This document shows positions 46,499 through 60,799 of a stretch of DNA of 64,000 bases, one piece after another. How positions within the stretch are numbered: the first letter of the stretch is position 1; each line of letters begins with the position of its first letter. A program made the position numbers and the translations under genes. The stretch is from Dasyornis broadbenti. Lineage: Eukaryota; Chordata; Aves; Passeriformes; Dasyornithidae. The notes beneath the pieces are model-generated. The model searched no databases and had not been told where the DNA came from. It saw nothing but the letters and a program-made list of their open reading frames with translations. The stretch is from NCBI GenBank assembly GCA_013397935.1, contig VZRN01005166.1, positions 884,127-948,126 on the forward strand, read 5' to 3'.

Positions 46499-48342
46499 TT
46501 AAGGCAAGCAACAGACTTAATTATGGCAACAAACAACAATGAATCATACCTAAGCAAACCTCCCAAACCTTTTCAATAGAATGCATTCTTAATCAGACAC
46601 ATTGTTTTACAACTGGTAAAATCTACGCCAGAAAAATTCTTCTTTTCTTCACAGAACAACAGGACTATTTCAGAATGTCACAGCTGTTTCTTCATCACTC
46701 TTAGCAGTCACTGAAACTGTTGTTGCTTTCATGTCTTACCCACATTTAATTTTTACTCACACACTGCACAAAAGCATCCACCATATATTCAGTCATGCTG
46801 TACCTGTGTAAAAATCTTAAATGCATGTTCACAGACCATTTTTTAAAAATTTAAAAGCTACAGCCTGACCAATACTTCTGTAGCTATTAACAACTCCAAC
46901 TGTTCAAAACACTTTCTTTGGAGTGTTCCTTCATGTCTAGCAATTGTCATATGGGCAAAAAAGCCTCTGAACCTCCAGGCTGAGTAACATCCCTTTGAGT
47001 GCTCAGAAAAACAGCACTTAAGAACTCTCAACTTTCTGCGCTTTGTGAAAGACCTCGTATGCCAAGCCTTGTGATGGAGGATGCTGTACAGTACACTGGG
47101 TCAGGAGACAAGATGTGGCACCATCTTATACCTGAGGAACAGGCACATTACATTCTGCTGAGAATGTGAACTGAAAGTAATTCAACAAATCCTGTGCTCA
47201 GTGTGTGTGATTTGATATGCCTGTGTTTACCCACTGCCTATCTCCAACTACTGAGACAGCAAGGGTGCTATTCCACTGCAAACTATTCAAGATTCTCATA
47301 CCATTCCCACTCACTGCCATGTTTTGTCATTTTGGCATGTTTCCAAGCTCCAAATATTCTTTGGAAGGAATCATGTCTGTGTGTAGCCATGGATGGCTTT
47401 TGATGTATTCAGTGCATCAAGAGAGGAACACATATCCCTCTTTGCAAGCCAAACAAATACAACACAGTACAATTACACACACAGCTGTTGTACTACAGCA
47501 CATCTTTCTATTCCACCATCTGACTTTAATTACTATGAACCATTAGTGTTTTAGTCTCTTTAGTTCACCTTGGGTTTATATGTATTAAGAATTCTATCAT
47601 CTGGTCACTTGATAATCCTAAAAAGCTTAGTGCTGTATATTGGATGCATTAATTGAGAATGCTCACAACAGTATAGTTTCCAATCTCACTTAAAAACTGC
47701 ACCACCTTACTTTTGAGAGCTACCACAATCTCCAGGTTATCTTCTTTCAGATCATGGATTATGAATCACAATTCCTGAACACTTCAGTGATAACTTAATA
47801 TCACCCTCAGAGAACCACAAGGAAGTAAGGGTATATTCTCCCTCTATTTTACTGACTTACATTCAGATTTACAGTCTGAAGTGAAATTAGCATTGCTTCT
47901 ATGAGCATCTGAATCTCTAATTACTAATGAAATCCATGCCAGGTAATGTTATCGAAATACTTTTCAGAGTCTGAGTTCAAAAATTTCAATCAATGTCAAA
48001 CTGTGGTAAAGCTCAGATCTGAATGCAGCTCATGAAGTGTTTACTATTCAGTTTAAATGTTGGAAGATACATGCAATTTAGATAAATTATTTTTTTTTAC
48101 TTCTGTAATTCTACTTGGAAAGCCTAACTATATGGCCACATAAAAATAATCTTCAAAGTAAGTTTTCTGATTAACAGTAGATTTTTTTCCTTATTTGGGT
48201 AAATAATGCTAGAAATTCCCTGTCCCTTTTGAATAATTAAAAGCTGTAGAAAAGGAAAAAGAAAGTATAAGGTTTTCACATCTCCTGTTGTCTTCCTCTA
48301 CTGCTCCTTAATTGATCTGCAATAAGAGATCAAAATCAACAT

Positions 48343-48715
48343 GACCCAGCCATGTGCCCTTGCAGCCCAGAAAGCCAAACGTGTCCTGGGCTGCATCCAA
48401 AGCAGCGTGGGCAGCAGATGAGAGAGGGGATTCTGCCCCTCTGCTCTGCTCTGGTGAGACCCCACCTGCAGTGCTGCATCAGCTCTGGGGTCCCAGCACA
48501 GAAAGGACATGGTTGGAACGAGTCCAGAAGAGGTCACAAAGACGACCAGAAGGATGGAGCACCTCTGCTATGGAGACAGGCTGGGAGAGTTTGGGTTTTT
48601 CAGCCCAGGAGAAGAGAAGGCTCTGGAGAAACCTTAGAACACTTTCCAGTGCCTAAAGGGGCTTTACAAGAAAGCTGGAAGAGGAACTCGTATGAAGGGA
48701 TTTTTCTAACATTAA
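48343..48715 (+). mobile_element. CR1 retrotransposon fragment (ORF2 C-terminal region)
   Basis: GC-rich block in forward orientation. One frame reads LPLCSALVRPHLQCC, which is the CR1 ORF2 C-terminal signature (LYSALVRPHLEYC). It continues through the GGAGCACCTCTGCTATG and CAGGAGAAGAGAAGGCTC sequences typical of CR1. It is truncated at both ends: the copy stops near AAGGGATTTTT and an A-run follows, without the usual CR1 3' tail. The 226-codon open frame across it is a readthrough of decayed repeat plus flank, not a gene. Confidence 0.85.
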
Positions 48716-51700
48716 AAAAAAAAAAAATCAAAACAGACCTAGTATTTGCAAATAGAAAAAATAGTATTAAAGACTGGGAATTCAGCTGCCTCTGTTTTTT
48801 TAATTACACACAAAAAAAGAGGCAGTTATTTGGAGGAGCTATAGACACTATTTTGCAAACTTTGGATCCTTTTTCTCATTCTGTTCTTGAGAATCAATTC
48901 ATCATTACTGTAAGTTTTTTTACACCTAATTCAAAACAGCATAGCCATTTAAACAAGTTTAGTCTATCAATTCACACCAAGCAAAAAATACAAAGAGATG
49001 AATTTTCATCATTTTCTCATATATTAACATAATTGCGCTTTTCAACTGAATACATTAAAGTTACCTACTGTGAACATACTACAAACAATGTGAAAATACT
49101 TCCATTATGCTACCACCATATAAAATTTAGTGCAGTTTCCAAGGCCTCAAAACTTCACTTTAAAAAGAATACTGAGTATCAAATTGCAAAGGCAAAGGTC
49201 CTACAAAATCTACTTTAGTTTAGCATTCTGCACAACCAAAATGTGGTGCTGCAATAGCATAGCAACTATGTATGCAGCTGCTGACCTTTGGAAAAAAGTA
49301 GTAAAATTTTTTAAAAGCAAGTATTTATTATAAAATTACATAATTAAGTATAATGTTTGCTCTTTTATCCTCAGTATTTCTCAAAAAACCATTCTGGACC
49401 CAAGTCTGCCAGAATGATAAATTTTTCAACAAAATTAGGACTCAGTTTGACAGATGTGTGATTTCTGATGTTATGCTAAAAGCAATCTTAAAATCTTTAC
49501 TATTTTTGACACCTCATACTACAGAAAAGAAGCTGGAGGGGAAACACTGTCATTATGACATTTTTGCCTTGTTTGACATTTTGTCTTGTTCTTTTTTGAA
49601 ATCACAATTGCATGTTCTGCGACACATACACGTGAAGTATTAGTAGGAAAGGCAATAAAAAGCAATAGATCTATTTTAAAAAGCAGTACAAATCACACAT
49701 AGTATTATTTCAGTTGGTTGATAGTGTACCACATTTTTCAAAAATGCTGAGCATTGCTCTCACATTTGAGTATAACCCATTGTATGTTGTCCCTGCAGCA
49801 GAGAACAGTCTCTCATGATTCAGAAGGATTTAAAAGAACAGAGCTCGTGTGACTGAAAGAAAGACTGGAACAGCACTGTAAACAGACAGCAGGAACAGTA
49901 CAAAATGGTATGTCTGAAACACCACAGCTGGACAGACTGCACCAATTGACATGCTAGGAAAAAGCTTTTATGTAACAGCAAATGTCTTGCCTTTAACAGG
50001 TGACTCTTACACAACTGCCAGCATCTATTTTCCCTTATAATTATGCATCCAGTATATTTTACACACATATATCATTTGTCCAATAGCAGTAATCATTTCA
50101 TATAAAGGAGTCTTTTTTCTAGACATTTGGTAAAGGCTATTTCAGAAAAATATCGCAACTTATGGTATAATTTGAAAGCATGAAGATGCATTCAGAACTG
50201 TTAGCACAAAATCAGCAGGAAACAAATTTAAACTTCTAATAAAAACTGAAAGTGACAATTGTCTTTGATTCTGAGTAGTTCACCTGCCTAAAGAATAAAG
50301 AAAAACATTATATTAAAGGTACCTAAACATTACCTCTATGACAGAATATTGGATGAACTATAAATGAAGAATTCTCAAGAATTTATCCTATGCAGGGAAA
50401 CATGTGAAAAATTACTGAGGAATAATTGTAACTGTTGCTTGTCTATAAGCTGTCTTAGACTCAGAAACATCATCTCTGCCTAAAGAAAAGTAGGAGTCAA
50501 GCCCATAGGGGGCCCAGGTCACTTTCAGATAGAAATACTGCCCTTCTTCATTGTCTCCTGTGTCAAAAACTCTGAAGAAGAAAAAGCAATTATAACTGGT
50601 TCACAGAAAATAACCCTACCTCTTCTAGAATTCTGTCATCTAAGTTGCTCTAACACTCTGACTGATGCCTTCTGACATTATGGACTTAGAAACTGTACAT
50701 TATTATCTTGGCCTCATCATCTCCTGCATTCAATTACCAGTCTATATACTATATGAATAGCATCTTCCCATTAAGGTGATATCCTTTACCAAAGCAGAGC
50801 TTTATAGAACTTTCTCTGATTGAATAGGTTTTAACTTTATAAGCAGGTTTGAAGCTTTGCTTCCTTCCAGTAAATTCTACATATCACTTAGGTTTTTTTT
50901 TTTCACACAACAGTGTCCCAGTATGCTATTAAAAAGCTCTTTTTAAGCAATAGCTATATCCCAGTGATGGATAAAAATAGATCAGGTGGTTAGGTACTAC
51001 TACCTGTGCATACATACCTATTAATACCTACACATACACACAGAGTCTTATCTGTTCTCAGGCTGAGGCTCAGTTATCAATGCATAATACAACACTTGCT
51101 TATACTGTAGTTTCCTTCATCAATTGACATTCATCACTCTCCTTGCATGACCTCACAAGCATTTTGCATAAAAGGCAAACACAAAATACGTCCCTTATGC
51201 AGTAATATAACTTACTTATTGCTATTAGTCACTTCTCTGTATGTCACATTCAACATCCCTAGTCCTCAGACTCAAGAGAAACGAGTTATTGGAAGGCACA
51301 TAGAGATGAAGCCCCTGCCATTAGCACCACTCAACAAGGCAGGCACTCCCACTCAGGTGAGATTGCAGCATCTCAGGAACCCCACCCATTTATCAACTAC
51401 ATCCAAACAGGGAATGTTGCTTCTTTGCCATGTCTATATTGTTAAATAAAACCAGGTCACTGATTGTTCTGTGGCACAATCATGCCCACTCCCTTGAATA
51501 CATGTAGTGCCCTATGGCTTTGTGGGCATATTAATCGTGGTTTGAGTCAGAATTTTGATCAATGCCAGGGCTGTGTTGCACGTCATCATAGTGATGCTTT
51601 CCCAGCATGGAACTGAATGGCTGAGAAAATGCTTTGGTGGGGAAAAGCTGCTGGGACAGGATGTGAGGTCCATGTGCTCTGGGAACAGTCCCTGGTGCAT

Positions 51701-53110
51701 GCTATTCCCAGCCCAAGCACTGCCTGGAGGACTATTGACTGCCACAGGCCAAAACTCTACCAGGAAGCACTCTCACTGGAAGTTTCAGTGCAGGGTCACC
51801 ACAAACCATCTTACTTAGTTTTTGAGGCTCTGCCCTCAAGTCCATGTGCACCTTGATCACAGTTTTCCCTTCTTCATCCTACTTTCTCTGACGTCTTTTC
51901 TATTCACTGTCTTTTAAAAATATTTTATTCTCAATGCCCTCCCAAAAAGTGATATACACACTCCACTTCCACCTACCTCTCCTTTCCAAGAACTGGAATG
52001 TTCAGCAATAAAACAATGAATACTGACACTTGGACACCACTAGGCTTTAAAATTATCATTGTTAAAAAGATTAAGAGGTTGCATTTTGAGAGGTTGCAAA
52101 ACTATAGACACTATAATGGTATTGAAGCTACATATAGCCATGTAATGAGAAGAGACATCATTTTCTTTACCTTTAAACTTCATAGATTAAGTAAATACAC
52201 GAGCAAGTTGAATATTTGAGTCATTATAATAGTACAGCTTCTACATCAGCTCCTGATTTTCTGTGGGTAGATTGTCCAAACTATGATTCAAGCCTTATGT
52301 TTGCTCCCTGCCTTTGGTTACACACAACACTATTGAAGGTGACGCTGTTCACACCACTCAGCAGCAAATTTCTTTAGGCTATTCCCATTCTCTTCACAAA
52401 CAGGTTCACATTTTTTATGTGTATCCTTATTAGTTTATATATTTTAAGTTGTTTTTATATCTTCTCTCTTAGTCTGTCCCATCATTGTGCAGTATCAATG
52501 AGCACTGACTGTACAGTGCTTGCTCTTCATTTTCTGAGGCAATTCAGACTAGACATGAGATTCAGCACACATTAAAGAGAAGACCTAAGCAGTAACGAGC
52601 CTTAATTTAAAATAGAGAAATTAAAGGTGGGAGACTCATTTCGTAGGGGAGCTGATAGAATTTGTTGCAAAGTGTCATCTGAACTTAGCCTGCAACTTCT
52701 CTGAACATGAAACCTGTGTTATCTAGCATCATTTGCTTCTCACTTTTTTTCATATTACACAAATTCTTGTGCATTCTCCCATGTATGTAACAGGTTTCCC
52801 ATATAATTCTTTCTGATAAAATTGTGACAGAATTTAAAGATATTAATAATCAATACATCTCTAGATATCCACTATCAAAACTCTCTTCTGAAAGACTATT
52901 AGATAAAAAACTTGCTAAATACCATACGAGATCACTTCTTCAGAAATTACTGTAAAATTCAAGTTTAACTATTTAATCTAATTATACCATATCAAAAACA
53001 ACAACAACAAGCCAGAAGAGAAGCAGTAATAACAGTAAGCCATTTCTTCATTTCAGTTCCGTTGCATGATAATTCCACTGGCTACCCTGCTTTTATGAGA
53101 AAAAACATTG
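48716..53110. other. Upstream DNA between two CR1 fragments
   Basis: No gene recognised. A GC-richer block at about 51,540-51,860 is open in several frames and contains CATCATAGTGATG, a short inverted repeat. Its nature is unknown. Confidence 0.6.
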
Positions 53111-53466
53111 AATCATGGAATCACAGAATGTTTTGGCTTGGAAGCAACCTTTAAAGGTCATCTAGTCCAGCCTCCCTGCCATGACCAGGGATATCTTCAA
53201 CCTGACCATGTCACTTACAGTACCATTGAAACTCCCCCAGAATATTTCCAGGGACAGGCACCTACCACTTCTCTGGGCAACTCATGGCACTGTTTTACCA
53301 CTTCCATCATATTAAAATACTTTCCTTATATCTAATCTTAATCTAACCTCTTTTCTTAAAACCATTACCCCTTGTCCTATCACAGCAAACCCTGCTAAAG
53401 TCTCATGCATTGAACACTCCATCCATCAAATCCATATCTCTCCAATTAACAGAGAAGGATGTTCTT
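53111..53466 (-). mobile_element. CR1 retrotransposon 3' fragment, reverse orientation
   Basis: It starts with AATCATGGAATCACAGAAT, the reverse complement of the CR1 tail repeats. It continues with AAGCAACCTTTAAAGGTCAT, CTAGTCCAGCCTCCCTGCCA, ACTTCTCTGGGCAACTC and ATTACCCCTTGTCCTATCAC, all hallmark avian CR1 3' sequences. It ends near TCTCCAATTAACAGAGAAGG. This is a 5'-truncated, moderately diverged copy. Confidence 0.92.
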
Positions 53467-56400
53467 CACTCATTAAAAATATTCTCTTGTGAAAAGTTAG
53501 GGACAGAGAAGTTCAAAAATCAGGATGCAATTATGACAAGAAAAAACACAGGTGTAGCAAGAAAAAGGTTAAAATACTATAGGAGATGAAATACTTTTTT
53601 TCCATGTTTTTTTCTAGAAGTAGCATTATATGGTCAATTACAATTTATATTAACTTTGGAATACATAGTATCAGTGTTCAAGAGCCATACTTTGAAAGTG
53701 AAAAGCATTTGGACTCTCAGAGTGCAAGGAAAATGAATACAACCATGTAGCCCCTCTGAGGTCACTCAAGTATGCAAGCAAATCTGTAGCTCTTCATCTT
53801 CTTTACTAGATGAGAGTGCAGGAAGGTAGTAATGATGTGGCATCTAGCAGCTCCAAATGACAGTTTTCAAGTGCAATATCCATCCAAATAAAAAAATTAT
53901 TATCCCAGCACATCTGTTACTTGTTATAAACTTTAGTGTAGCAACAGTGATATTATTATTCATGTTCTCCCAGTTAAACTTAACCCATGGGTTTATATCA
54001 TAGTTTTCTCTTCAGTCCTAAATTAGAGTAAAATTAAATATGGTAGAGAAACACATGCTCCTTAAACAGTTTCATTTCAGACTTTCAAAAATACATTGTA
54101 CTTTCAAAAATACATTTACACTTGTAGCTATATTTAAAGATGTCATATAACCACATGATGAAAAATCCCAGCTCTGATTTCCTCTGTTTAAGAGTGTTAT
54201 CAATAAAACCACAGGTTTATTTTTAATACTTACATTACCATTTGGCTTAAGTATCTTCATATTGAATTCATGTAGTTTCCTTATGACAATAATGCAATTA
54301 TGTGTATTCATGTGGTCTAATTTTAGTAAAGATTTCAAGTATATTCTGATTAATAATATACTCTAAGCAAAATGTGAGCAGCGAATCCTAAAAGCTGGGT
54401 TTATCAAATATTCCTAGAGACTGATCCATAGCCAGAAATTGTACTGAGCCCTCAGTCCTGCAAAGAATGGTTTTTATGTTGTCTCTACTTAGTTCAAGAA
54501 TGGCAGCAGCACTGCATAATGACACAGAAACTATCATTGGCTCTAAATCAGCTAAAAAACCCCAGAGTTTGGTTCACAGGAATCACCAGCACAGACCCAT
54601 TTCTAGGCTGCCTTCCTCTCTGTTGGTCCCTGGTTTAGGCTTAATAAGCTTTTACATGGCTTGGGACCAGATTACTACCCAAGCTGTTCACCACTAGAAT
54701 TTACAATATCTCTTTGCAAAACTGAGGGTTTAAAGAGCTCTGATCTCTACAAAGAAATCCAAATTGACAAGAAGCAAACAGCATTTTTTTTTTTAATAAC
54801 ATTTTATTGCATTTAGCACAAACAGCTTGCAGTAGCTGTTCCTTCACCAGTGTACTAAGGGGGTGAATGGATTTGAAATATATTATCTTGAAATTTATGG
54901 CATAACTCTTCCAGGCATCAAAGTCAATATCTTCAGCATGAATTGCATGAAATATTGGGTCCTTTTTGTCTTTAAAAATACCTCAGTACATATAACACAT
55001 TAAGAAAATCAACCAAACAAAAACACCCCACAAACCTAACTTCTGTGCAAGTGTTAAAGAAAGGTAGGGAGTTTTGTTTCATTTTCTCAGACCAGTTCTC
55101 CATAATATGTCCAAGAAGGCAAAAAAGGAATTATTTGAAACTAAGGTCTCATTACATATACATTATGAAAAAAACATTAAAATTGATTTTTGGATGAGCA
55201 GTGTTTAATTTATAGGCTTGACTAATCTGCATTTTTAGAAACTAACCAATTGTTTTACTGGTTAGTGCAAATGTTATTGATCTGCTTTCTTGCTGAATTA
55301 ATAGCACTACGATAGGACAACTTGCTTTCTCAGCTTTCCCAATGTTTTCCTGAAAAGAGGCCCATTACATGGCAGGGGGCAAAGGACAGGCCTTGATAAC
55401 ACTGTTTAGACATTTCTTTGATGTCCACAGGCATCATCCTCGACAAGTGACCACCAGAGACAAAAGAGTACTCTTAGGCTGCTGGAAATCCCAGCCATTC
55501 TTCTCACCACCTTTTGATATCCCAAGGCTTCTATACCCTGACCTCTGCACTCTGACATCCTTATTTGAAGGATGGTCAGAAATGTCAAAAGATTCTTTCC
55601 AAATTTAGCCAATAAACTAAGGATTTATTTTGCTTTCCATAATTGTTTCGTCTCCTAATGTACCTGTGGGAACACTAAGATAATTTTACAAAGAAAGTAG
55701 AAGGAAAAGTGTCAACAAGAAAAAAAACTTTCACTTTCTGGTTTTCAAACCACTCTCAAACATCTGCCTTCTAAAAGCCAACCACTCTGTCTAAAATGCC
55801 TTGATGATGCCATCATGGTGCCTTGATTGTGCACATGTACCCACAGTATTTCTAGCTAGTCAGTGTCATGCAGAATTCTACTTTTAATATGTAGATGTTG
55901 CTTGCTGACATAACTTCACTCAATAAACTTGCACATTTTAAATGATGTGCATGCTGTATGTTAAGGAGTGATATCAACTGCTATACATTCATATTTTAAA
56001 AAGAAATGCGATTTTAACATTTTTCAAGCTCTTTTGCTCTCTACACACCTTATGATTGATAATTGGATCAGACTTCCCATTTTCTAGAATATTTAGAGAA
56101 TAATTTTCCACAAAACTACCAGTAATTATGAGTGCTTTTAAACAGTTTCATTCCCACCTTTCCGAGGGATTGAAATTGAACAAAATGGTCAAACAGAAAT
56201 AATACACATCCAGCCAAAACACTGGAAGTCAGGCAAACACCTAGAGAAACACCCTTCTCCCCTTCATTATTATGGGAGGTTCTGCTGAAAACCCACTCGA
56301 GATAAGTGAAATCACATATACAAGTAATAACTTTTAACAAGACCAACCTACTGACAATTCATATGTATGAACAAATTTAGAGTTTAGCCAAACTTATGTC

Positions 56401-57147
56401 TATATTCGATCTCCTGTGCTTTGACAACATTTTTTGTAGCACACTGCTAAAATATTATCCTGCCATTAAGTTCTACGGCTCGATATGAGGACAAAGTCTG
56501 GTCCAAAATTTGATGGATTTTACAGTATACAATCTTCTAAACTAACTTTAGTTTAATAAACTATGCCCAAGTGGTTAATTGCTTTGCATTGATTTTGTTT
56601 TTTAAACTGGCATCGATAACATTTTTTCTACACTGACAATATTCCTCCTAATTTAAAAGTCAATGATGTACCAGTGTTAATGCAACAGATAAAGGATAAC
56701 AGATAAATGTCAATATTTTAAAAATAAAACTATTCATCATTTATAATGCAAACAGTGGGATTTATAATGCTTGTTTTAAAGCCAGTTCTAAATCATCTAA
56801 TATTATCTACTCAGCTCAGTCAACGTTTATTTGCTTTAATGTCTGTCAGAAAAGAATGAAACTGAAATCACAAAAGGAATGGTGTGGGATTCAAATGGCC
56901 AAGAATCTTGACATCTTTAGGAACTCTCTCCTCCTCTATATTAGTTTACTACCACAGAAAGATAAGGCATATACCAGCAAGAAAAGAAAAGGTGTAGAGG
57001 GGAAAAAGAGGGTTGTTTTTTTTTTTTAATTTTAGAACTCATAGAGTTCTCAGACAAAATGCTGATGATAGCCACATAAGGGCTGGCCTTAAAAAGGTTA
57101 TTTGAATTGACCTTTCTGGTTTTGGTGGGTTTTGAATTAAACCACAC

Positions 57148-57200
57148 CCTGAGGATTTCTGTTCAGTGATGGATCCTGAGGATTTATGTTCAATGTTTAA
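57148..57200. repeat. 27-base tandem duplication
   Basis: Two copies of CCTGAGGATTTCTGTTCA and its following bases start at 57,148 and 57,175, with a few differences between copies. Confidence 0.8.
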
Positions 57201-58459
57201 TATCGTTATTTTAAAAATAAATTGCATGTGCTTAAACAGGATAGGGGGCCTGATTCTGAATCAGTACAGAGCCCTCAGAGAAGCTCCATCAAGAATGTGA
57301 AACAAAGAAAGTTAAAACAGGAGGGGGAAACCTAGTGAACCCCAAGTCTATAAATATTTTCATTTAACTGAATCCTGATTATGGATAACACAAACTACCT
57401 GTGAACAGGCAATATATATACAAACCTATACATACCTATATAGCAAGAGGAAAATACTGAAAAATCAGTGGTATAAATTAAATGCACACAAGGCCATTGA
57501 CAAATCTTCCAGTTCTGGCGGTGCACACTGAAAGATTATAATCTATTTTATAGGGGCTCATTAGTGCTTTGATGTTGGAAATTACTGCCCTGACAGTTTT
57601 ACCTACATTGTTTTCCTTGTAAGCAATCTCTTTTATTTTCTTTTCCTATTTAGTAAAAAAAGTTAACACTGTTACAGTAATAGATCATCACCAACCCTAT
57701 TCATTACAAGCAGAACAGACTAGGAGCCACGCACAGGAGCAGCTCAGCTGGCACAGACACCTCTCTGGCAAAAGTGCAATAAGGAGTTAGTAGGCGCAGG
57801 AACCATCTCAGCCAGCACAGCTGCAGTCAAAAGAGGATGTGTGAATAAAGCCTTAGTAAAACACACCAGCTTTTCCTGTGCGTGCATTTACACACAGCCC
57901 TGAGTTGTTGGCAAATTCTGTGGCTGCAGTTACACTTAATTCTGATGTAAGTAAAAGATACAAGATTGAACAGATTATTCCTTTGCAGTCCTGCTGTTTG
58001 TCAGACTATTCTTTCAACATTGTGACGGCATCTTTAGGAATTTCCAGACTCTTACCATGTAACCTAACAAATACAACTATGAAAGTAATTTCTAATTGTA
58101 TATATGAAAAATTGCACCTTAAAAAGAAAAATTTATTTCATCCTGGACCCACAGAAGTACACAATGGGAAAAAACCAACCAAACCTCAGAAAGCTTTCGT
58201 TGTATTTTAAGATCTCATTTGCAAAGTTTAAAGGGATCATTCCAAATGAGTAAGATCCAACTTGAATTCAACATAGCCTTTTTTCTTTAGGAAATGAACA
58301 CAGTGCCAAAGAAACTAAATTACATGCAAAAGCAATGCCACCTAGGAGTGGAAAGACGGTGAAGTAGCATAGCTAATTCAAAATGAGAATAGCACCATCC
58401 ATAAAGCTTTGTTTTCTTGCTGCCATCCTGCACACCATTACTTTACACCCAGACTGACC

Positions 58460-58472
58460 TGTCAGCATGACC
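58460..58472. promoter_or_regulatory. ERE-like palindrome (one mismatch)
   Basis: TGTCAGCATGACC, read on the minus strand as GGTCATGCTGACA. It differs from the perfect site at 46,486 only at the last base and has the same spacer. It is about 26 kb upstream of the ATG. A chance match is quite possible. Confidence 0.25.
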
Positions 58473-60799
58473 TTACACCTCTACTGCTAAAAGCATCAAG
58501 CCCAGGAAGAGATGCCAGGCCTTTATGTCCAGGACTGGAGAATTGCCTGCATTCACACTGCAGGACCTTGTTCACATCACCTGGTGCTGGGCCAAAGTAT
58601 CTCTGGGCCTCAGCTGGGCCTCCATGGCCCTGATATAACTATTTGTGTGTGGTCTTTCCCCCAGTCAGTTTAATTTCATTATTATGCAGGCTGTATTGAT
58701 GCTTTTATCAGAGCAGCATTTTTTGGCATGGTACTAAAAGCATGTGATACACGAATGGGGGTGTTGCATCACATTACACACAGGGGAAGAGACCTACTTC
58801 AACAGTATTAGAAAATGGTGTGGGATTAGGAAAGCCACAAGTAATTGTGTCACCCACTTTGCCTAGTGGGAGCAGTCTTTGAAATAAATTAGCTCCAGAA
58901 CAATACTTAAGTTTTGCCTCAGAGGGAAATCATTGAATTTCTGCAAAAGAGAACCCAAGAGAGAACACTATTCACACAGTGAACATCATCAGTGGGCTGA
59001 AACCTGGGAATGAACTCAAGCCTAGTCACCTGCCCCATTTGCTGCACTCTTTTTCATACCAACTGATACTCCCAACTGGATCCCTCAGCTGCCTTTGCTT
59101 TTCCCATATGCATATGAAATGCTGGCTGCATAAGAGAAAGGAAAAAAAAAAAAAAAATATCAGAACATATTGGGAAACTTCACTGCATAAAAGAAGACAC
59201 ATACACAAGGAAAGATATACTAAAATCTATAGAAGACTACACACAATCACTGCCTGAGATTTACACGTTAGCAATTTAACTGAAAAATGTAACCTGACCT
59301 TTTGAGGTTGTAGGGATCCTTTAAGGAACAGTAATAATTAAATGCTAGAAATGCATAAGTAGAATGAACCATTTTCCTTTTCAGGGTATTTCAAAGTCAT
59401 TATCTAGATCTTTATTAAGCACATGTATTCTATAAAATATGCAATGTGAAATTCAGTAGAAGACTTGCATTATAGCTGGAAAATGTAATTTTCTAAGCGC
59501 TCTATTAATCAACCAAACTGCAAATAAAGACATGTATCTGCTTTGATATGCACAGTACCTGGAATCATTGGCTTCCCTACATGGTAAGGCAGCCCATTAG
59601 ATAGATTTAGCCTCCCTACAAAAACATCCATACAGATAGTGATGTTATGGCTTCATGACTCAGATGGATGGGAGCACAAAATTCATCAGATGAAGAAATA
59701 TTCTAGATCATACAAAACATGTGAATTAAGCTATAGAAACATATGGCAGAAGCATATCAGAAAAAAGGAGTAATCAGTGATGGAGCAAAGATAAGTCCAT
59801 TAAAGAATAGCAGGTCCATTAACTAAAGAAATTCATTAATACAGATACCTGAACTGGTATGAATAAGACCAATTTTTGCATCAGCAAACCGATATCTGCT
59901 TAATAATCCCAAGGAAAAGACTGTATTTCCCTTTTATTCTGTCACCAGTGCTAAGCACATCGTCCCAGAACACAGCAACACTACCTGATTTTCTAGTTGT
60001 TCCTCCTATTATTCCTCTGAACAGGAGTCCTTTTCCCTTCCATATTAAACCTCCTCAAGTTACTGTTAAACTGGAAGATGTAGGATTGTCAGTGTACAGT
60101 TGCTTGTAGACCAGTACATGAAATTAACAGCTGGCCAAAAAGCCCCACTTGCACCCACCCAGCCCACTAAAAGAAAATAAGGTTATGATTAGGTTTGATG
60201 GAAGAGGAAGTAAATGGCAGAGGAATTAATGAAACGTAGAGCATGAAGTTGGAAATGCAGTTTGCAAGACAGAAGTTTTTTAGTACAAAATAACTGAAAA
60301 TCTCCTTTATTAAGGCCTCAAAGACAAAAGCTTTTGGCCATGAGTAGCTATGACAGAGCAGATGAAATAGCATGCAGGCAGTCACACCAGGGTAATTTAC
60401 ACGACTTCTAACATATGTTGTCTATCTAGGCTGTAAACTCCTGTTTATGTACAAATTGTAAAAGAAACAGTGTATAGTTCAAGTTGACGCCATAGGAACA
60501 TACTGGTACTAACGTTCATCAGTGAACTAGTGTAGGCAAACAGGAGATACTTGAAAAATAGAAGTTGTTATAGTTCTGTTCATTTCATGCCTTCCTTAAT
60601 TTTTTTGCTGCCTTAGGCACAGAGAAAAAAGGTAGGTTGTCTTTTCTAAGTTACAATACTGTGAAATTCACAGTTGACACTTCAAAGATGCTCAAGACAG
60701 TTACATAACTTCTATTTCATACAGAACAAAAGTCTCTGTCATTTTGAAGACAAACTTTTCAAGAAGATTCTTGTAAGATGACATCTTTTTGTAAGATGA

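Larger units (their letters stand above)
43871..48342. other. Upstream DNA containing the perfect ERE
   Basis: No gene recognised. It contains the consensus ERE at 46,486 and an AP-1 site at 46,328. The remaining sequence is ordinary AT-rich DNA with short chance open frames. Confidence 0.65.
53467..60799. other. Upstream DNA, 7.3 kb
   Basis: No gene recognised. It holds a 19-base duplication (54,081-54,118), a 27-base duplication (57,148-57,200), A/T runs near 54,785, 57,017 and 59,141, and a GC-richer segment at 58,430-58,640 that includes a one-mismatch ERE. Confidence 0.6.

Noticed and set aside
48352..49032. 226-codon plus-strand open frame, the longest in the window
   Set aside because: Its first third is decayed CR1 ORF2/3' sequence in mixed frames and the rest is AT-rich flank crossing an A-run. 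Readthrough of a repeat, not a gene.
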